A stretch of DNA of 46,289 bases. Source: Pseudomonas palmensis (GTDB lineage: Bacteria > Pseudomonadota > Gammaproteobacteria > Pseudomonadales > Pseudomonadaceae). Each line of letters starts with the position of its first letter. Positions within the stretch are counted from its first letter, which is position 1. Positions 16,380-25,079 of this stretch are shown in pieces. The stretch spans positions 1 to 46,289 of the forward strand of contig NZ_JAFKEC010000044.1 in assembly GCF_017848315.1 (NCBI RefSeq), in the 5' to 3' direction. Both the position numbers and the translations under genes were made by a program. The notes beneath the pieces are model-generated. The model did not search any database. It was not told the DNA's origin and was given only the letters and a program-made list of their open reading frames with translations.

Positions 16380-17264
16380 ATGCTCTGGCGAAAAGGCAGG
16401 CGCAGCGACAACGTGGTCGACGCTCGCGGTGAAGGCGGCGGTGGTGGTGGCATGCGCCTGGGCGGCAAGGGCCTGAGCCTGACGGCGGTGGTACTGATCG
16501 TGGGGATCGGCCTGCTGACCGGGCAGGACCCGATGCAGATCCTTGGCCAGCTGAGCGGGCAGATGAGCGAACAGAGCGCGCCGGCAAGCACCGGCGAGCG
16601 CAAGGCACCACCGGCCGGCGACGAACAGGCCGAGTTCGTCGCCAGCATCCTGGGCGACACCGAAGACACCTGGCGCGCCCTGTTTGCCCAGGCCGGGCGC
16701 CAGTACAAGGACCCGACCCTCAAGCTGTTCAGCGGTCAGGTCAACTCCGCCTGTGGCTTTGCCTCGTCGGCGACCGGCCCGTTCTATTGCCCGGCCGACC
16801 AGCAGGTGTACCTGGACATGAGCTTCTTCAAGGAGATGGAAACCCGCTTCGCGGCAGCGGGCGACTTTGCCCAGGCCTACGTGATCGCCCACGAGGTCGG
16901 CCACCATGTGCAGACCCTGCTGGGGGTGTCAGCCAGGATCGACCAGGCCCGTCGCAGCGGCCAGCGCCTGCAAGGCGACAACGGCCTGCTGGTACGTCAG
17001 GAACTGCAGGCCGACTGCCTGGCCGGCGTGTGGGCCTACCAGGCACAGCAACGCCATAACTGGCTGGAGCCGGGCGATATCGAAGAGGCCCTGAACGCCG
17101 CCAACGCGATCGGCGATGACCGCCTGCAGCAGCAGAGCAAGGGCCGCGTGGTGCCCGACTCGTTCACCCACGGCACTTCCGCGCAGCGCGTGCGCTGGTT
17201 CAAGACCGGCTTCGCCAAGGGCGACCTCAACCAGTGCGACACCTTTGGCGCCAGCAGACTCTGA
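16380..17264 (+). CDS. ypfJ: Putative neutral zinc metallopeptidase YpfJ
   Basis: A 294-residue single-span membrane protein. The N-terminus is charged and glycine-rich (GEGGGGGGMRLGGKG), a transmembrane helix spans about residues 31-48, and the rest is a periplasmic or outer domain. The zinc motif HEVGH is at 171-175, with a further acidic ligand possible in QELQADCLAGVWAY (about 205). This is the YpfJ/zinc_peptidase family, whose substrates are not known. GGGAG precedes ATG 16380. Divergent from pcaHG, so they share an upstream region. A good terminator follows. Confidence 0.9.
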   Translation: MLWRKGRRSDNVVDARGEGGGGGGMRLGGKGLSLTAVVLIVGIGLLTGQDPMQILGQLSGQMSEQSAPASTGERKAPPAGDEQAEFVASILGDTEDTWRALFAQAGRQYKDPTLKLFSGQVNSACGFASSATGPFYCPADQQVYLDMSFFKEMETRFAAAGDFAQAYVIAHEVGHHVQTLLGVSARIDQARRSGQRLQGDNGLLVRQELQADCLAGVWAYQAQQRHNWLEPGDIEEALNAANAIGDDRLQQQSKGRVVPDSFTHGTSAQRVRWFKTGFAKGDLNQCDTFGASRL

Positions 17265-17275
17265 CGCCTGTAATG

Positions 17276-17303
17276 GGGTGTTTGCGGCCTCGCGCAAACA
17301 CCC
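17276..17303 (+). terminator. Rho-independent-like terminator of ypfJ
   Basis: GGGTGTTTGCG (17276-17286) and CGCAAACACCC (17293-17303) form a perfect 11-base stem with a six-base loop, 12 bases after the ypfJ stop. The tail (TAAACATTTTG) is only moderately T-rich. Confidence 0.75.
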
Positions 17304-17348
17304 TAAACATTTTGTTGATGGTTTTCGTCGGAATTAGAGAAAAAGCGT

Positions 17349-17375
17349 TTCAGCTCTGCAACATCCCGCCGATAA
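17349..17375 (+). promoter_or_regulatory. Sigma-28 (FliA) promoter of the chemoreceptor gene
   Basis: GCCGATAA at 17368-17375 matches the FliA -10 consensus in all eight positions. Eleven bases upstream TTCAGCTC (17349-17356) is a partial match to TAAAGTTT. It lies 85 bases before the chemoreceptor ATG, as expected for a flagellar-class gene. Confidence 0.75.
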
Positions 17376-17459
17376 AGGCAGCTCACGTCAGCTGGCCTCC
17401 AAGAAAAACAACCTCCAGCGATTTAGATCAAAGAGCGCACAGAATCCTGGAGGGATCGC

Positions 17460-19367
17460 ATGAACAGCTGGTTTGCCAATATCAGCGTCAACCTGAAACT
17501 CGCCCTGGGCTTCGGCCTGGTGCTGCTGCTGACCGGCCTGTTGGCCCTGACCGGCTGGACCAGCCTGGGCGGTCTGATCGACCGCAGCAACTGGATGAGC
17601 GACATCACCCAGCTCAACAACGAGCTCACCGAACTGCGCATCGCCCGCCTGCAGTACATGATTGCCGACGGTGACGACAAGCTCGCGCAGAATGTCCAGG
17701 CCAAGCTGGATACCTTCAAGGCCCGCCAGCAGAACCTGCTGAACACCTTCAAGAGCCCGGAGAACGTCAAGCTGCTGCGCGAACAGGCGCAGGTGGTCGC
17801 CGCCTACGAGGTGTCCCTGGCCAAGATGCGCAGCGCCTACAAGCAGGGTGGCGAAGCGCGCCGCAGCATGGGCGTTACCGCCAATGAGGCCGGTGCCCTG
17901 ATGGAAACCCTGCTGGCCGACAGCCTGTCCTCTGGCCAGAGTGACAGCGAGCGCCTGGAACATCTCAAGCGCCTGACCACCGTACGCCAGCACCTGCTGC
18001 TGGCCCGCTTCGAGGTGCGCGGCTACATCGCCGACCTCACCCCGGAAACCGAACAGGTCGCCGCCCGCCAGCTCGACGCCACCCTGGCCGAAACCCGCCA
18101 GCTGGCCGCCACCGATGCACGTGCCCGACCGCTCGAGGCCGCCACCCTGCACTACGCCGAAGCGGTGCGCAGCTTCAAGGCCGCCAACACGGCGATCGGC
18201 GAGGCGCGCAAGGAAATGACCACCCAGGGCTACGACATCGTGCGCCTGAGCGATGAGCTGTACGCCATCCAGCTGCAACGTCGCGACCTCGAAAGTGCCC
18301 AGGCGCGTACCTGGCAACTGGCAAGCACCCTGGCGGCGCTGCTGTTCGGCGTGCTGGCGGCGATCATCATCACCCGCCAGATCACCCGCCCGCTGCGCGA
18401 AACCCTGGAAGTGGTGGAGAAGATCGCCACCGGCGACCTGACCCACACCCTGCGCGTCACCCGCCGTGACGAACTGGGCGTGCTGCAACAAGGCATCCAG
18501 CGCATGGGCGAAACCCTGCGCGACCTGATCGGCGGCATCCGTGACGGCGTGACCCAGATCGCCAGCGCGGCCGAAGAGCTGTCGGCGGTCACCGAGCAGA
18601 CCAACGCCGGGGTCAACAGCCAGAAGGTCGAGACCGACCAGGTGGCCACCGCCATGCACGAAATGGCGGCCACCGTGCAGGAAGTGGCGCGCAATGCCGA
18701 GCAGGCGTCCGAGGCCGCCACCGACGCCGACGGCCAGGCCCGCGCCGGTGACCAGGTGGTGGCCCAGGCCATCGCGCAGATCGAGCGCCTGGCGGTCGAG
18801 GTCAACCGTTCCACCGAGGCCATGGGCCAGTTGCAGCAGGAAAGCCAGAAGATCGGCAGCGTGATGGACGTGATCAAGTCGGTGGCCGAACAGACCAACC
18901 TGCTGGCGCTCAACGCCGCGATCGAAGCGGCACGGGCGGGTGAAGCCGGGCGTGGTTTTGCCGTGGTGGCCGATGAAGTGCGCGGCCTGGCGCAGCGCAC
19001 CCAGAAGTCCACCGAGGAAATCGAGGTGCTGGTGGCGGGCCTGCAAAGCGGCACCCAGCAGGTGGCCAACGTGATGCATGGCAGCCGCAGCCTGACCGAC
19101 AGCAGCGTGGAGCTGACGCGCAAGGCGGGTGCCTCGCTGGAGAACATCACCCGCGTGGTGTCGAACATCCAGTCGATGAACCAGCAGATCGCCGCGGCGG
19201 CCGAGCAGCAGAGCGCGGTGGCCGAAGAGATCAGCCGCAGCATCCTGAACGTGCGTGATGTGTCGGAGCAGACGGCGGCGGCGAGCCAGGAGACGGCGGC
19301 ATCCAGCGTCGAGCTGGCGCGCCTGGGCAATCAGTTGCAGATGCTGGTCAGCCACTTCCGCGTCTGA
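17460..19367 (+). CDS. mcpS: Methyl-accepting chemotaxis protein with HBM sensor domain (McpS type)
   Basis: A 635-residue transmembrane chemoreceptor. TM1 is at about 12-32, an all-helical periplasmic region of about 250 residues (helical bimodular, HBM) follows, and TM2 is at about 286-304. The HAMP domain and a long signalling coiled coil complete it, with the hairpin tip SVAEQTNLLALNAAIEAARA. Length, HBM domain and the pcaHG-ypfJ neighbourhood match McpS of P. putida, which senses TCA intermediates and short organic acids; Arg60 and Arg63 lie where McpS is known to bind ligand (from memory). GGAGGG precedes ATG 17460. Sigma-28 promoter upstream. Confidence 0.88.
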   Translation: MNSWFANISVNLKLALGFGLVLLLTGLLALTGWTSLGGLIDRSNWMSDITQLNNELTELRIARLQYMIADGDDKLAQNVQAKLDTFKARQQNLLNTFKSPENVKLLREQAQVVAAYEVSLAKMRSAYKQGGEARRSMGVTANEAGALMETLLADSLSSGQSDSERLEHLKRLTTVRQHLLLARFEVRGYIADLTPETEQVAARQLDATLAETRQLAATDARARPLEAATLHYAEAVRSFKAANTAIGEARKEMTTQGYDIVRLSDELYAIQLQRRDLESAQARTWQLASTLAALLFGVLAAIIITRQITRPLRETLEVVEKIATGDLTHTLRVTRRDELGVLQQGIQRMGETLRDLIGGIRDGVTQIASAAEELSAVTEQTNAGVNSQKVETDQVATAMHEMAATVQEVARNAEQASEAATDADGQARAGDQVVAQAIAQIERLAVEVNRSTEAMGQLQQESQKIGSVMDVIKSVAEQTNLLALNAAIEAARAGEAGRGFAVVADEVRGLAQRTQKSTEEIEVLVAGLQSGTQQVANVMHGSRSLTDSSVELTRKAGASLENITRVVSNIQSMNQQIAAAAEQQSAVAEEISRSILNVRDVSEQTAAASQETAASSVELARLGNQLQMLVSHFRV

Positions 19368-19387
19368 CCGAATCGGACAGCGTAGCC

Positions 19388-19454
19388 ATCGCGGGTCAAG
19401 CCCGCTCCCACCAGGTTCAGCGAAACCTTGTGGGAGCGGACTTGGCCCGCGATG
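19388..19454. repeat. Pair of inverted REP elements (imperfect)
   Basis: A REP arm at 19388-19415 and its imperfect reverse complement at 19426-19454 share GCGGG(T/C)CAAG and GCTCCCAC cores. They separate the convergent mcpS and ggt genes. The right arm carries mismatches relative to the pair at 2994-3077. Confidence 0.85.
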
Positions 19455-19464
19455 CTGTCAGCCC

Positions 19465-21132
19465 TTACTTGACGACCTGCCCCACCCCGCGTCCACGCGG
19501 GTCAGACGCGGTTTCCAGCGCCGAACCCGTCACCCGGATCGCCTGGATATCGCCCATCTCCCAGCCCTGGTCCTCCAGGGTGTAGCCCATCTTCTTCAGT
19601 TCCTCGGCCACCTTGCCATCGAGCGGCGCATAGGCGTCGTAGTAGATAGTGTCCTTGGGCAGCAACTGGTGGTGCACACGCTGCGCCGCCACCGCCTTCT
19701 CCAGCGGCAGGTTGTAGTCGTACAGGTTGTTGAGCACCTGGAAGATCGAGGTGAAGATCCGCGAGCCACCCGGCGTACCCAGCACCAGCGTGACCTTGCC
19801 ATCGCGGGTCACCAGGCTCGGGGCCATCGACGACAGCATGCGCTTGCCCGGCTCGATGGCATTGGCATCGCCACCGACCACACCGAAGGCGTTCGCCACA
19901 CCCGGCTTGGCACTGAAATCATCCATCTCGTCATTGAGCAGGAAGCCCGCGCCCTTCACCACCACGCCGCTGCCGTAGTCCCAGTTCAAGGTGTAGGTGT
20001 TGCTGACCGCGTTGCCCTGCTTGTCGACGATGGAGAAGTGCGTGGTCTGGTGCGGCTCCAGCCCCGGGCGCACCTTGGCGGTGTCGGAGATGGCGGTCGG
20101 GTTGACCTCTTGCGCGCGCTTGGCCAGGTAGTCCTTGGCAATCAGCTGCGCCACCGGCACCTTGGAAAACGCCGGGTCGCCCAGGTAGTCGGCACGGTCG
20201 GCGAACACACGCTTCTCGATTTCCGAAAGCAGGTGGATGTAGCGTGCCGAGTTCAGCTCGACACCCTTGAAGTCGGCTGCGCGGTTTTCCTTGATGCCCA
20301 GCAACTGCGCCAGCGCGATGCCGCCCGAGCTGGGCAGCGGCGCGGTGTAGACCACGTTGCCACGCCATTCGATGCCCATCGGCTCACGCCACACGGCCTT
20401 GTAGTCCTTGAGGTCTTCCTTGCTGACCAGGCCCTTGTCGGCCTGCATCTGCGCCACCAGCAGGTCGGCGGTCTTGCCCTGGTAGAACTCGCTCACACCC
20501 TTGTCGGCAATGCGCTCCAGGGTCTGCGCCAGCTCGGGCTGCCTGAAGGTCTCGCCCACCTTCATGCTGCCGAAATAGTCGTTGAAGTTGGTGCTGTCCT
20601 TGAACAGCCCCTGGGCATCTTCGCGGTACTGGTACTGCTTGGCGGCGATCTTGAAGCCGTTCTTCGCGTAGCCCACCGCCGGGGTCAGCAGCTCGGCCCA
20701 GGGCAGCTTGCCGAACTTCTGGTGCGCCTCCCACAGGCCCATCACCGTGCCCGGCACCCCGGCGGCGCGGGCGCCCACCAGGCTGAGGTTCTCGATGATC
20801 TCGCCTTTGTCGTCCAGGTACATGTTGCGGCTGGCCGCCTTGGGCGCCACTTCACGGTAGTCGAGGAAGTAGGGTTTGCCATCCATGTACAGGGTCATGA
20901 AACCGCCGCCGCCGATGTTGCCGGCCTCAGGGTAGGTAACGGCCAGGGTGAAGGCAGTGGCCACCGCGGCGTCCACTGCGTTGCCGCCCTTCTTGAGGAT
21001 GTCGGCGGCGACCTGTGCACCATATTGATCGGGCGCGGCCACCGCGCCGCCGTCCAGCGTCACGGCATAGGCTGATGAGCTGGCGACGATCGCAGCGCTC
21101 AAGGTCAGCGTTCGAAACATCAGAGTGCGCAT
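19465..21132 (-). CDS. ggt: Gamma-glutamyltransferase (periplasmic)
   Basis: A 555-residue precursor with a signal peptide (MRTLMFRTLTLSAAIVASSSAYA). It cleaves gamma-glutamyl bonds such as those in glutathione in the periplasm. Self-cleavage is expected before Thr363 in HQTTHFSIVD, which becomes the N-terminal nucleophile of the small subunit. Other family features are GNIGGGGFM near residue 71 and PGKRMLSSMAPS and GTPGGSRI in the small subunit. ATG 21132 is preceded by AAGGAA; the in-frame ATG at 21165 is less likely. It lies 80 bases after a LysR gene in the same direction. Confidence 0.94.
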   Translation of the reverse strand: MRTLMFRTLTLSAAIVASSSAYAVTLDGGAVAAPDQYGAQVAADILKKGGNAVDAAVATAFTLAVTYPEAGNIGGGGFMTLYMDGKPYFLDYREVAPKAASRNMYLDDKGEIIENLSLVGARAAGVPGTVMGLWEAHQKFGKLPWAELLTPAVGYAKNGFKIAAKQYQYREDAQGLFKDSTNFNDYFGSMKVGETFRQPELAQTLERIADKGVSEFYQGKTADLLVAQMQADKGLVSKEDLKDYKAVWREPMGIEWRGNVVYTAPLPSSGGIALAQLLGIKENRAADFKGVELNSARYIHLLSEIEKRVFADRADYLGDPAFSKVPVAQLIAKDYLAKRAQEVNPTAISDTAKVRPGLEPHQTTHFSIVDKQGNAVSNTYTLNWDYGSGVVVKGAGFLLNDEMDDFSAKPGVANAFGVVGGDANAIEPGKRMLSSMAPSLVTRDGKVTLVLGTPGGSRIFTSIFQVLNNLYDYNLPLEKAVAAQRVHHQLLPKDTIYYDAYAPLDGKVAEELKKMGYTLEDQGWEMGDIQAIRVTGSALETASDPRGRGVGQVVK

Positions 21133-21212
21133 GCGGGTTTCCTTGGTGTTGTTTTTATCGAACAACCATTAAGGCGCATGCCCAGGGATTTTTCAAATGC
21201 CGCCTGCGGTTT

Positions 21213-22109
21213 TCAGCAGGCGTAGATCGACAGCTTGTGCTGGATGAAATCCAGAAAGCACTGGATACGCAGGGCCAGTTGCGAGTTGCGGTAGTACACC
21301 GCGTTGATCGGCTGGCGATAGCCGCTGTTGGCCTCGGCCAGCACCAGTTGCAGGCGGCCGGCCTGGAGGTCTTCGTGGGTCATGAAGTGCGACAGGCAGG
21401 CGATGCCTTCGCCGGCCAGCGCCAGGTGGCGCAGGGTTTCGCCGCTGGAGGCGCACAGGTCGGGGCGGATCGCCAGGCGGTCGCCTTCGGTGTGGCGCAG
21501 CGGCCAGTGATTGAGGGTTTCGGTCTGGGTGAAGCCCAGCAGCGAATGCCCGGCCAGTTCCTCCACATGCCGTGGCGTACCGCGCCGCGCAAGGTACGCG
21601 GGGCTGGCCAGCACATGCAGCGGGCTGCACCCCAGCGAGCGGGCGTGCAGGCTGGAGTCGGCCAGCTCGCCGATGCGGATGGCGATATCGGTGCTCTGTT
21701 CGAGCAGGTCGATGATCAGGTCGTCGGTGTTGAGCTCCAGCTGGATATCCGGGTACAGCTGGCGGAACTCCCCCACCCAGGGCACGATGGCATGCAGCAT
21801 GAACGGCGCCGCCGCATTGATGCGCAAGCGCCCGGACGGGGTCTGGCGGTGCAGGCTCAGGCGCTCTTCGAGTTCGTCCATCTGTTGCAGGATGGCCTTG
21901 GCACGCTCGAAGAAAAACCGCCCCTCTTCGGTGAGGTCCATGCGCCGCGTGGTGCGGTTGATCAGCGTGGTGCCCAGCTTGGCCTCCAGCCGCGACAGGC
22001 TGCGGCTGATGGCCGACGGGGTCTGCCCGCCCTGTTCGGCGGCGGCGGAAATAGAGCCGCACTCGATGACCGAGACGAACATCTGCAATTCATCGGACCT
22101 GGCTTTCAC
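21213..22109 (-). CDS. LysR-family transcriptional regulator
   Basis: A 298-residue LysR-type regulator: MFVSVIECGSISAAAEQ is the start of the winged helix, TPSAISRSLSRLEAKLGTTL (about 30-49) the recognition part, and residues 90-298 the effector domain. The start is GTG 22109 with AGGGAA seven bases before. It lies 67 bases after mdaB in the same direction and upstream of ggt. Its most likely targets are the divergent mdaB/monooxygenase promoters (inference); an inverted repeat lies in that region. Confidence 0.88.
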   Translation of the reverse strand: MKARSDELQMFVSVIECGSISAAAEQGGQTPSAISRSLSRLEAKLGTTLINRTTRRMDLTEEGRFFFERAKAILQQMDELEERLSLHRQTPSGRLRINAAAPFMLHAIVPWVGEFRQLYPDIQLELNTDDLIIDLLEQSTDIAIRIGELADSSLHARSLGCSPLHVLASPAYLARRGTPRHVEELAGHSLLGFTQTETLNHWPLRHTEGDRLAIRPDLCASSGETLRHLALAGEGIACLSHFMTHEDLQAGRLQLVLAEANSGYRQPINAVYYRNSQLALRIQCFLDFIQHKLSIYAC

Positions 22110-22176
22110 GGCTGTTCCCTGGTGTGGCGTTCAGCCGTGATAGATAGCCGCTTGGCGTTGCCCGCGCAACCCTTCA

Positions 22177-22767
22177 TCAGGCGCCAGTGTGGAAAACCCG
22201 GGCCAGGTGCTGCTCGTAGCCGGCCACGGCAGCCTCGACGTTGGGGTTCTTCATCACGTCGGTGGCCAGGTAGGTCGGCAGACCGCTCATGCCCAGGAAC
22301 TGGTTGGCCTTGTGGAACGGGAAGTACACCGCGTCCACGCCCTTGCCTTCGAAAAACTGCGCCGGATCGTCGAACGCTTCCTGCGGTGCGTTCCAGGTCA
22401 GCGACAGCATGTACTGCTTGCCCTGGATCAGGCCGCCGCTGCCGTACTTGCTCGACGCATCGGAGCGGGTGCGCCCGTCGCTGGCGTAGAGGCTGCCGTG
22501 GCCGGCGGTGAACACTTCGTCCAGGTACTGCTTGACGGTCCACGGCGCGCCCATCCACCAACCGGGCATCTGGTAGATGACCACGTCGGCCCAGAGGTAC
22601 TTCTGCACTTCTTCGGCAACGTCGTAGCCGCCATCGATGTAGGTGCTCCTGACGTCGAAACCGGCGCGGTCGAGAAACGCCAGCGCGGCCTCGTGCAGGG
22701 TCTCGTTCAGGCGGCCATCGGAGTGGGCGAACTGCTTGCCGCCGTTGAGCAACAGGATCTTCTTCAT
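22177..22767 (-). CDS. mdaB: NAD(P)H:quinone oxidoreductase MdaB
   Basis: A 196-residue flavodoxin-fold FAD protein. It is strongly MdaB-like: LWADVVIYQMPGWWMGAPW near residues 58-76, GHGSLYASDGRTR near 88 and LSLTWNAP near 120. It reduces quinones by two electrons and so limits redox cycling. Two adjacent ATG codons occur (22770 and 22767); I use the second because AGG then lies six bases upstream, as in the shorter family members. It is divergent from a YgiN-like monooxygenase, echoing the mdaB-ygiN pair of E. coli, and is followed by a LysR gene. Confidence 0.92.
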   Translation of the reverse strand: MKKILLLNGGKQFAHSDGRLNETLHEAALAFLDRAGFDVRSTYIDGGYDVAEEVQKYLWADVVIYQMPGWWMGAPWTVKQYLDEVFTAGHGSLYASDGRTRSDASSKYGSGGLIQGKQYMLSLTWNAPQEAFDDPAQFFEGKGVDAVYFPFHKANQFLGMSGLPTYLATDVMKNPNVEAAVAGYEQHLARVFHTGA

Positions 22768-22907
22768 CATCTGCCTCATGTGTGTTCGGGGCGGCCAACA
22801 GAAGGGGCGGCCCGGTGAATGTGATGGCGGCAGATTAATCAGTTCAGCGCAGCGGAAATACCCTCGCGCGGGCAAAACGCTTTTGACCAAAAAGCACGAA
22901 TTCAGCG

Positions 22908-22924
22908 CTTATTGTTGAAATAAG
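22908..22924. promoter_or_regulatory. Inverted repeat in the mdaB/monooxygenase divergent promoter
   Basis: CTTATT-GTTGA-AATAAG lies 30 bases before the monooxygenase ATG in the 186-base divergent region (22768-22953). It could be the LysR or another redox-regulator site. The rest of the region shows no clear element. Confidence 0.35.
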
Positions 22925-22953
22925 ATTGGCTCACTTTTTACAGGAGCCTCCCC

Positions 22954-23268
22954 ATGAGCGAACCCTACGGTTTCATCCTCAAAGCCAAGACCCGCCCCGA
23001 AAAGGCCGAGGAGTTCGAGGCGCTGTTTCGCAGCTATGTAGAACCCAGCCGTGCCGAGCCCGGCTGCATCGAGTACCACATGCTGCGCGACCGGCAGGAC
23101 CCAAGCCTGTTCGTGTTCTACGAAATCTGGGCCAGCAAGGCCGCACTGGATGTGCATTCGGCGCTGCCGCACATGCTGCAGTTTGCCGAGCGGCGCATGG
23201 AATACCTTGAGCGCGACTTCGACATCCAGTTGATCGAGATGCTCAGCCCGTCCTCGGCTAGCCGTTGA
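22954..23268 (+). CDS. Antibiotic biosynthesis monooxygenase (ABM) domain protein, YgiN-like
   Basis: A 104-residue cofactor-free ABM-fold protein. EPGCIEYHMLRDRQDPSLFV (about residues 30-49) and YEIWASKAALDVH (about 51) are typical. In E. coli YgiN turns quinols back to quinones and is paired with MdaB; this gene is divergent from mdaB, so it may take part in the same quinol/quinone cycle, though other ABM proteins act on different substrates. CAGGAG precedes ATG 22954. Its stop lies 11 bases inside the opposite TSUP gene, so the two 3' ends overlap. Confidence 0.85.
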   Translation: MSEPYGFILKAKTRPEKAEEFEALFRSYVEPSRAEPGCIEYHMLRDRQDPSLFVFYEIWASKAALDVHSALPHMLQFAERRMEYLERDFDIQLIEMLSPSSASR

Positions 23269-24022
23269 GCGCCAGATGGGCGCCCAGCAGCGCCATGCCG
23301 ATGAAAAAGCAGCGTTTGAACAGCACGGCACTGATGCGCTGACGCAGGCACTGGCCCAGCCACATGCCCAGCAATGCCGGTATCAGCACCACCAGCGAGG
23401 CCCCCAGCGCCTCGCCGCCCAGTGCGCCCTGCCCGGCAAGGCCCACGGCCAGCGCCAGGGTCGAGACGGTGAACGACAGGCCCAGCGCCTGCACCATCTG
23501 TTCACGGTGCAGGCCCAGGGCCTGCAGGTACGGTACGGCCGGTATCACGAACACCCCGGTGGCGGCGGTGATGATGCCCGTCACCAACCCGCACAGCGGG
23601 CCCAGCCAGCGCTCGTGGCGGGGGGCCAGGTGCAGGCCTGGGTGGCACAGGCCGTACAGCGCATACACCAGCAACGCCGCGCCCAATGCGTGCGCCGCCC
23701 ACGCGCCACTGTCGATGCCCAGCCAGACACTGCCCAGCAAGGTACCGATGAAGATCATCAATTGCATCGGCCAGAGCCTGCGCAGCAACGCACGCAAGTA
23801 GCCACCCGCCGCCAGCTGCCAAAGGTTGGTGACCGTCGACGGCACGATCAGCAGCGCGGCAGCCTGCGCCGGTGACATAGCCAGACCCAGCAACCCCATG
23901 GCTACGGTGGGCAGGCCCAGGCCGATCACGCCCTTGACCGTGCCTGCCAGCACGAAGGTAAGCACAACCAGCAGCGACAGCGCCGGGCCGATAGCCTGAT
24001 AGAAGCCGAATAAAGTCGTCAT
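23258..24022 (-). CDS. TSUP/TauE-SafE family permease
   Basis: A 254-residue inner-membrane protein with seven or eight hydrophobic segments. GTVKGVIGLGLPTVAMGLL near residue 28 and GLVTGIITAATGVFVIPAVP near 142 are the two half-repeat signatures of TauE/SafE sulfite or organosulfonate exporters. ATG 24022 is chosen; the frame is open to 24046. The substrate is unknown. It is divergent from a LysR gene (24100), which is its likely regulator. The two genes share a 77-base promoter region. Confidence 0.85.
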   Translation of the reverse strand: MTTLFGFYQAIGPALSLLVVLTFVLAGTVKGVIGLGLPTVAMGLLGLAMSPAQAAALLIVPSTVTNLWQLAAGGYLRALLRRLWPMQLMIFIGTLLGSVWLGIDSGAWAAHALGAALLVYALYGLCHPGLHLAPRHERWLGPLCGLVTGIITAATGVFVIPAVPYLQALGLHREQMVQALGLSFTVSTLALAVGLAGQGALGGEALGASLVVLIPALLGMWLGQCLRQRISAVLFKRCFFIGMALLGAHLALNG

Positions 24023-24099
24023 GGGCCCATGCTGCCCTGCCCGCACGCCCCTGAACAGTTGCCATATACTGAGCCAGACTATTGCCCAGGCAGAGGCTC

Positions 24100-25038
24100 A
24101 TGCATTTCGATCTGATTGACCTACGACTGTTTCTGCACACCGTGGAGTGCGGCAACATCACCGCCGGCGCCCAGCGCAGCCACCTGTCGCTGCCGGCGGC
24201 CAGCGCGCGCATTCGCGCCATGGAAAGCTCGCTGGGCGTACCGCTGCTGCAGCGCAACCGGCGCGGCGTGCACCCCACGGCCGCCGGCCAGGCCCTGGTC
24301 AACCATGCGCGCCAGATCGGCCAGCAGGTGCAGCGGCTGCAATTCGACCTGGGCCAGTATGCCCAGGGGTTGCAGGGCCAGGTGCGGCTGCTGTGCAACA
24401 CCGCGGCGCTGACCGAGTACCTGCCCGAACTGCTGGCGACGTTTCTGGCCCACCACCCGGCCATCGACGTGGACGTGGTCGAATTGCCCAGCCTGCGTAT
24501 CGTGCAGGCGATCACCCAGGGCGAGGCCGACCTGGGCATCATCTCCAATGCCGTGGCCAGCGAGCACCTGCAGAGCGTGGCGTTTCGCGACGACCCGCTG
24601 GTGCTGATCATGGCGCCGGATCACCCGCTGGCCAGCCACCCGCACCTGCGCTTTGCCGACACCCTTGAACATGGCCATGTCGGCCTGCAGGCAGACAGCG
24701 CCCTGGCCCTGTACCTGGAGGAACAGGCCCTGCACCTGGGGCGCCGGCTGCAGGTGCGGGTACGTGCCGAAGGCTTCGACGGGGTGATCCGCATGGTGGC
24801 CCATGGCGCAGGCCTGGGCATCGTGCCGCAGGCTGCCGTGCAACGCTGGCAAGGGGTACTGGCGCTGCACAGCCTGGCGCTGGACGAACCCTGGGCACAA
24901 CGCCAGCTGCGCCTGTGCAGCCGCAATTTTTCGGCGCTTCCCGGGCACACGCGCACACTTCTGCAAAGCTTGTCGGCAGGCGCTATTGCCCCGGCAGGGA
25001 CAATCCACCCACAATCGCCTTCGCGCACCGCTATGTAA
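24100..25038 (+). CDS. LysR-family transcriptional regulator
   Basis: A 312-residue LysR-type regulator: LIDLRLFLHTVECGNITAGA is the start of the winged helix, SLPAASARIRAMESSLGVPL (about 30-49) the recognition part, and a two-lobed effector domain follows. ATG 24100 has GAGGC upstream; an in-frame ATG at 24082 is less likely. Divergent from the TSUP permease, which is the best target by position. The lipid operon starts only 41 bases after its stop, so some read-through into it is possible. Confidence 0.88.
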   Translation: MHFDLIDLRLFLHTVECGNITAGAQRSHLSLPAASARIRAMESSLGVPLLQRNRRGVHPTAAGQALVNHARQIGQQVQRLQFDLGQYAQGLQGQVRLLCNTAALTEYLPELLATFLAHHPAIDVDVVELPSLRIVQAITQGEADLGIISNAVASEHLQSVAFRDDPLVLIMAPDHPLASHPHLRFADTLEHGHVGLQADSALALYLEEQALHLGRRLQVRVRAEGFDGVIRMVAHGAGLGIVPQAAVQRWQGVLALHSLALDEPWAQRQLRLCSRNFSALPGHTRTLLQSLSAGAIAPAGTIHPQSPSRTAM

Positions 25039-25079
25039 CAAGACAATGCCGTGCCTACGAGCCGTAAAGGGAGTTTTCC

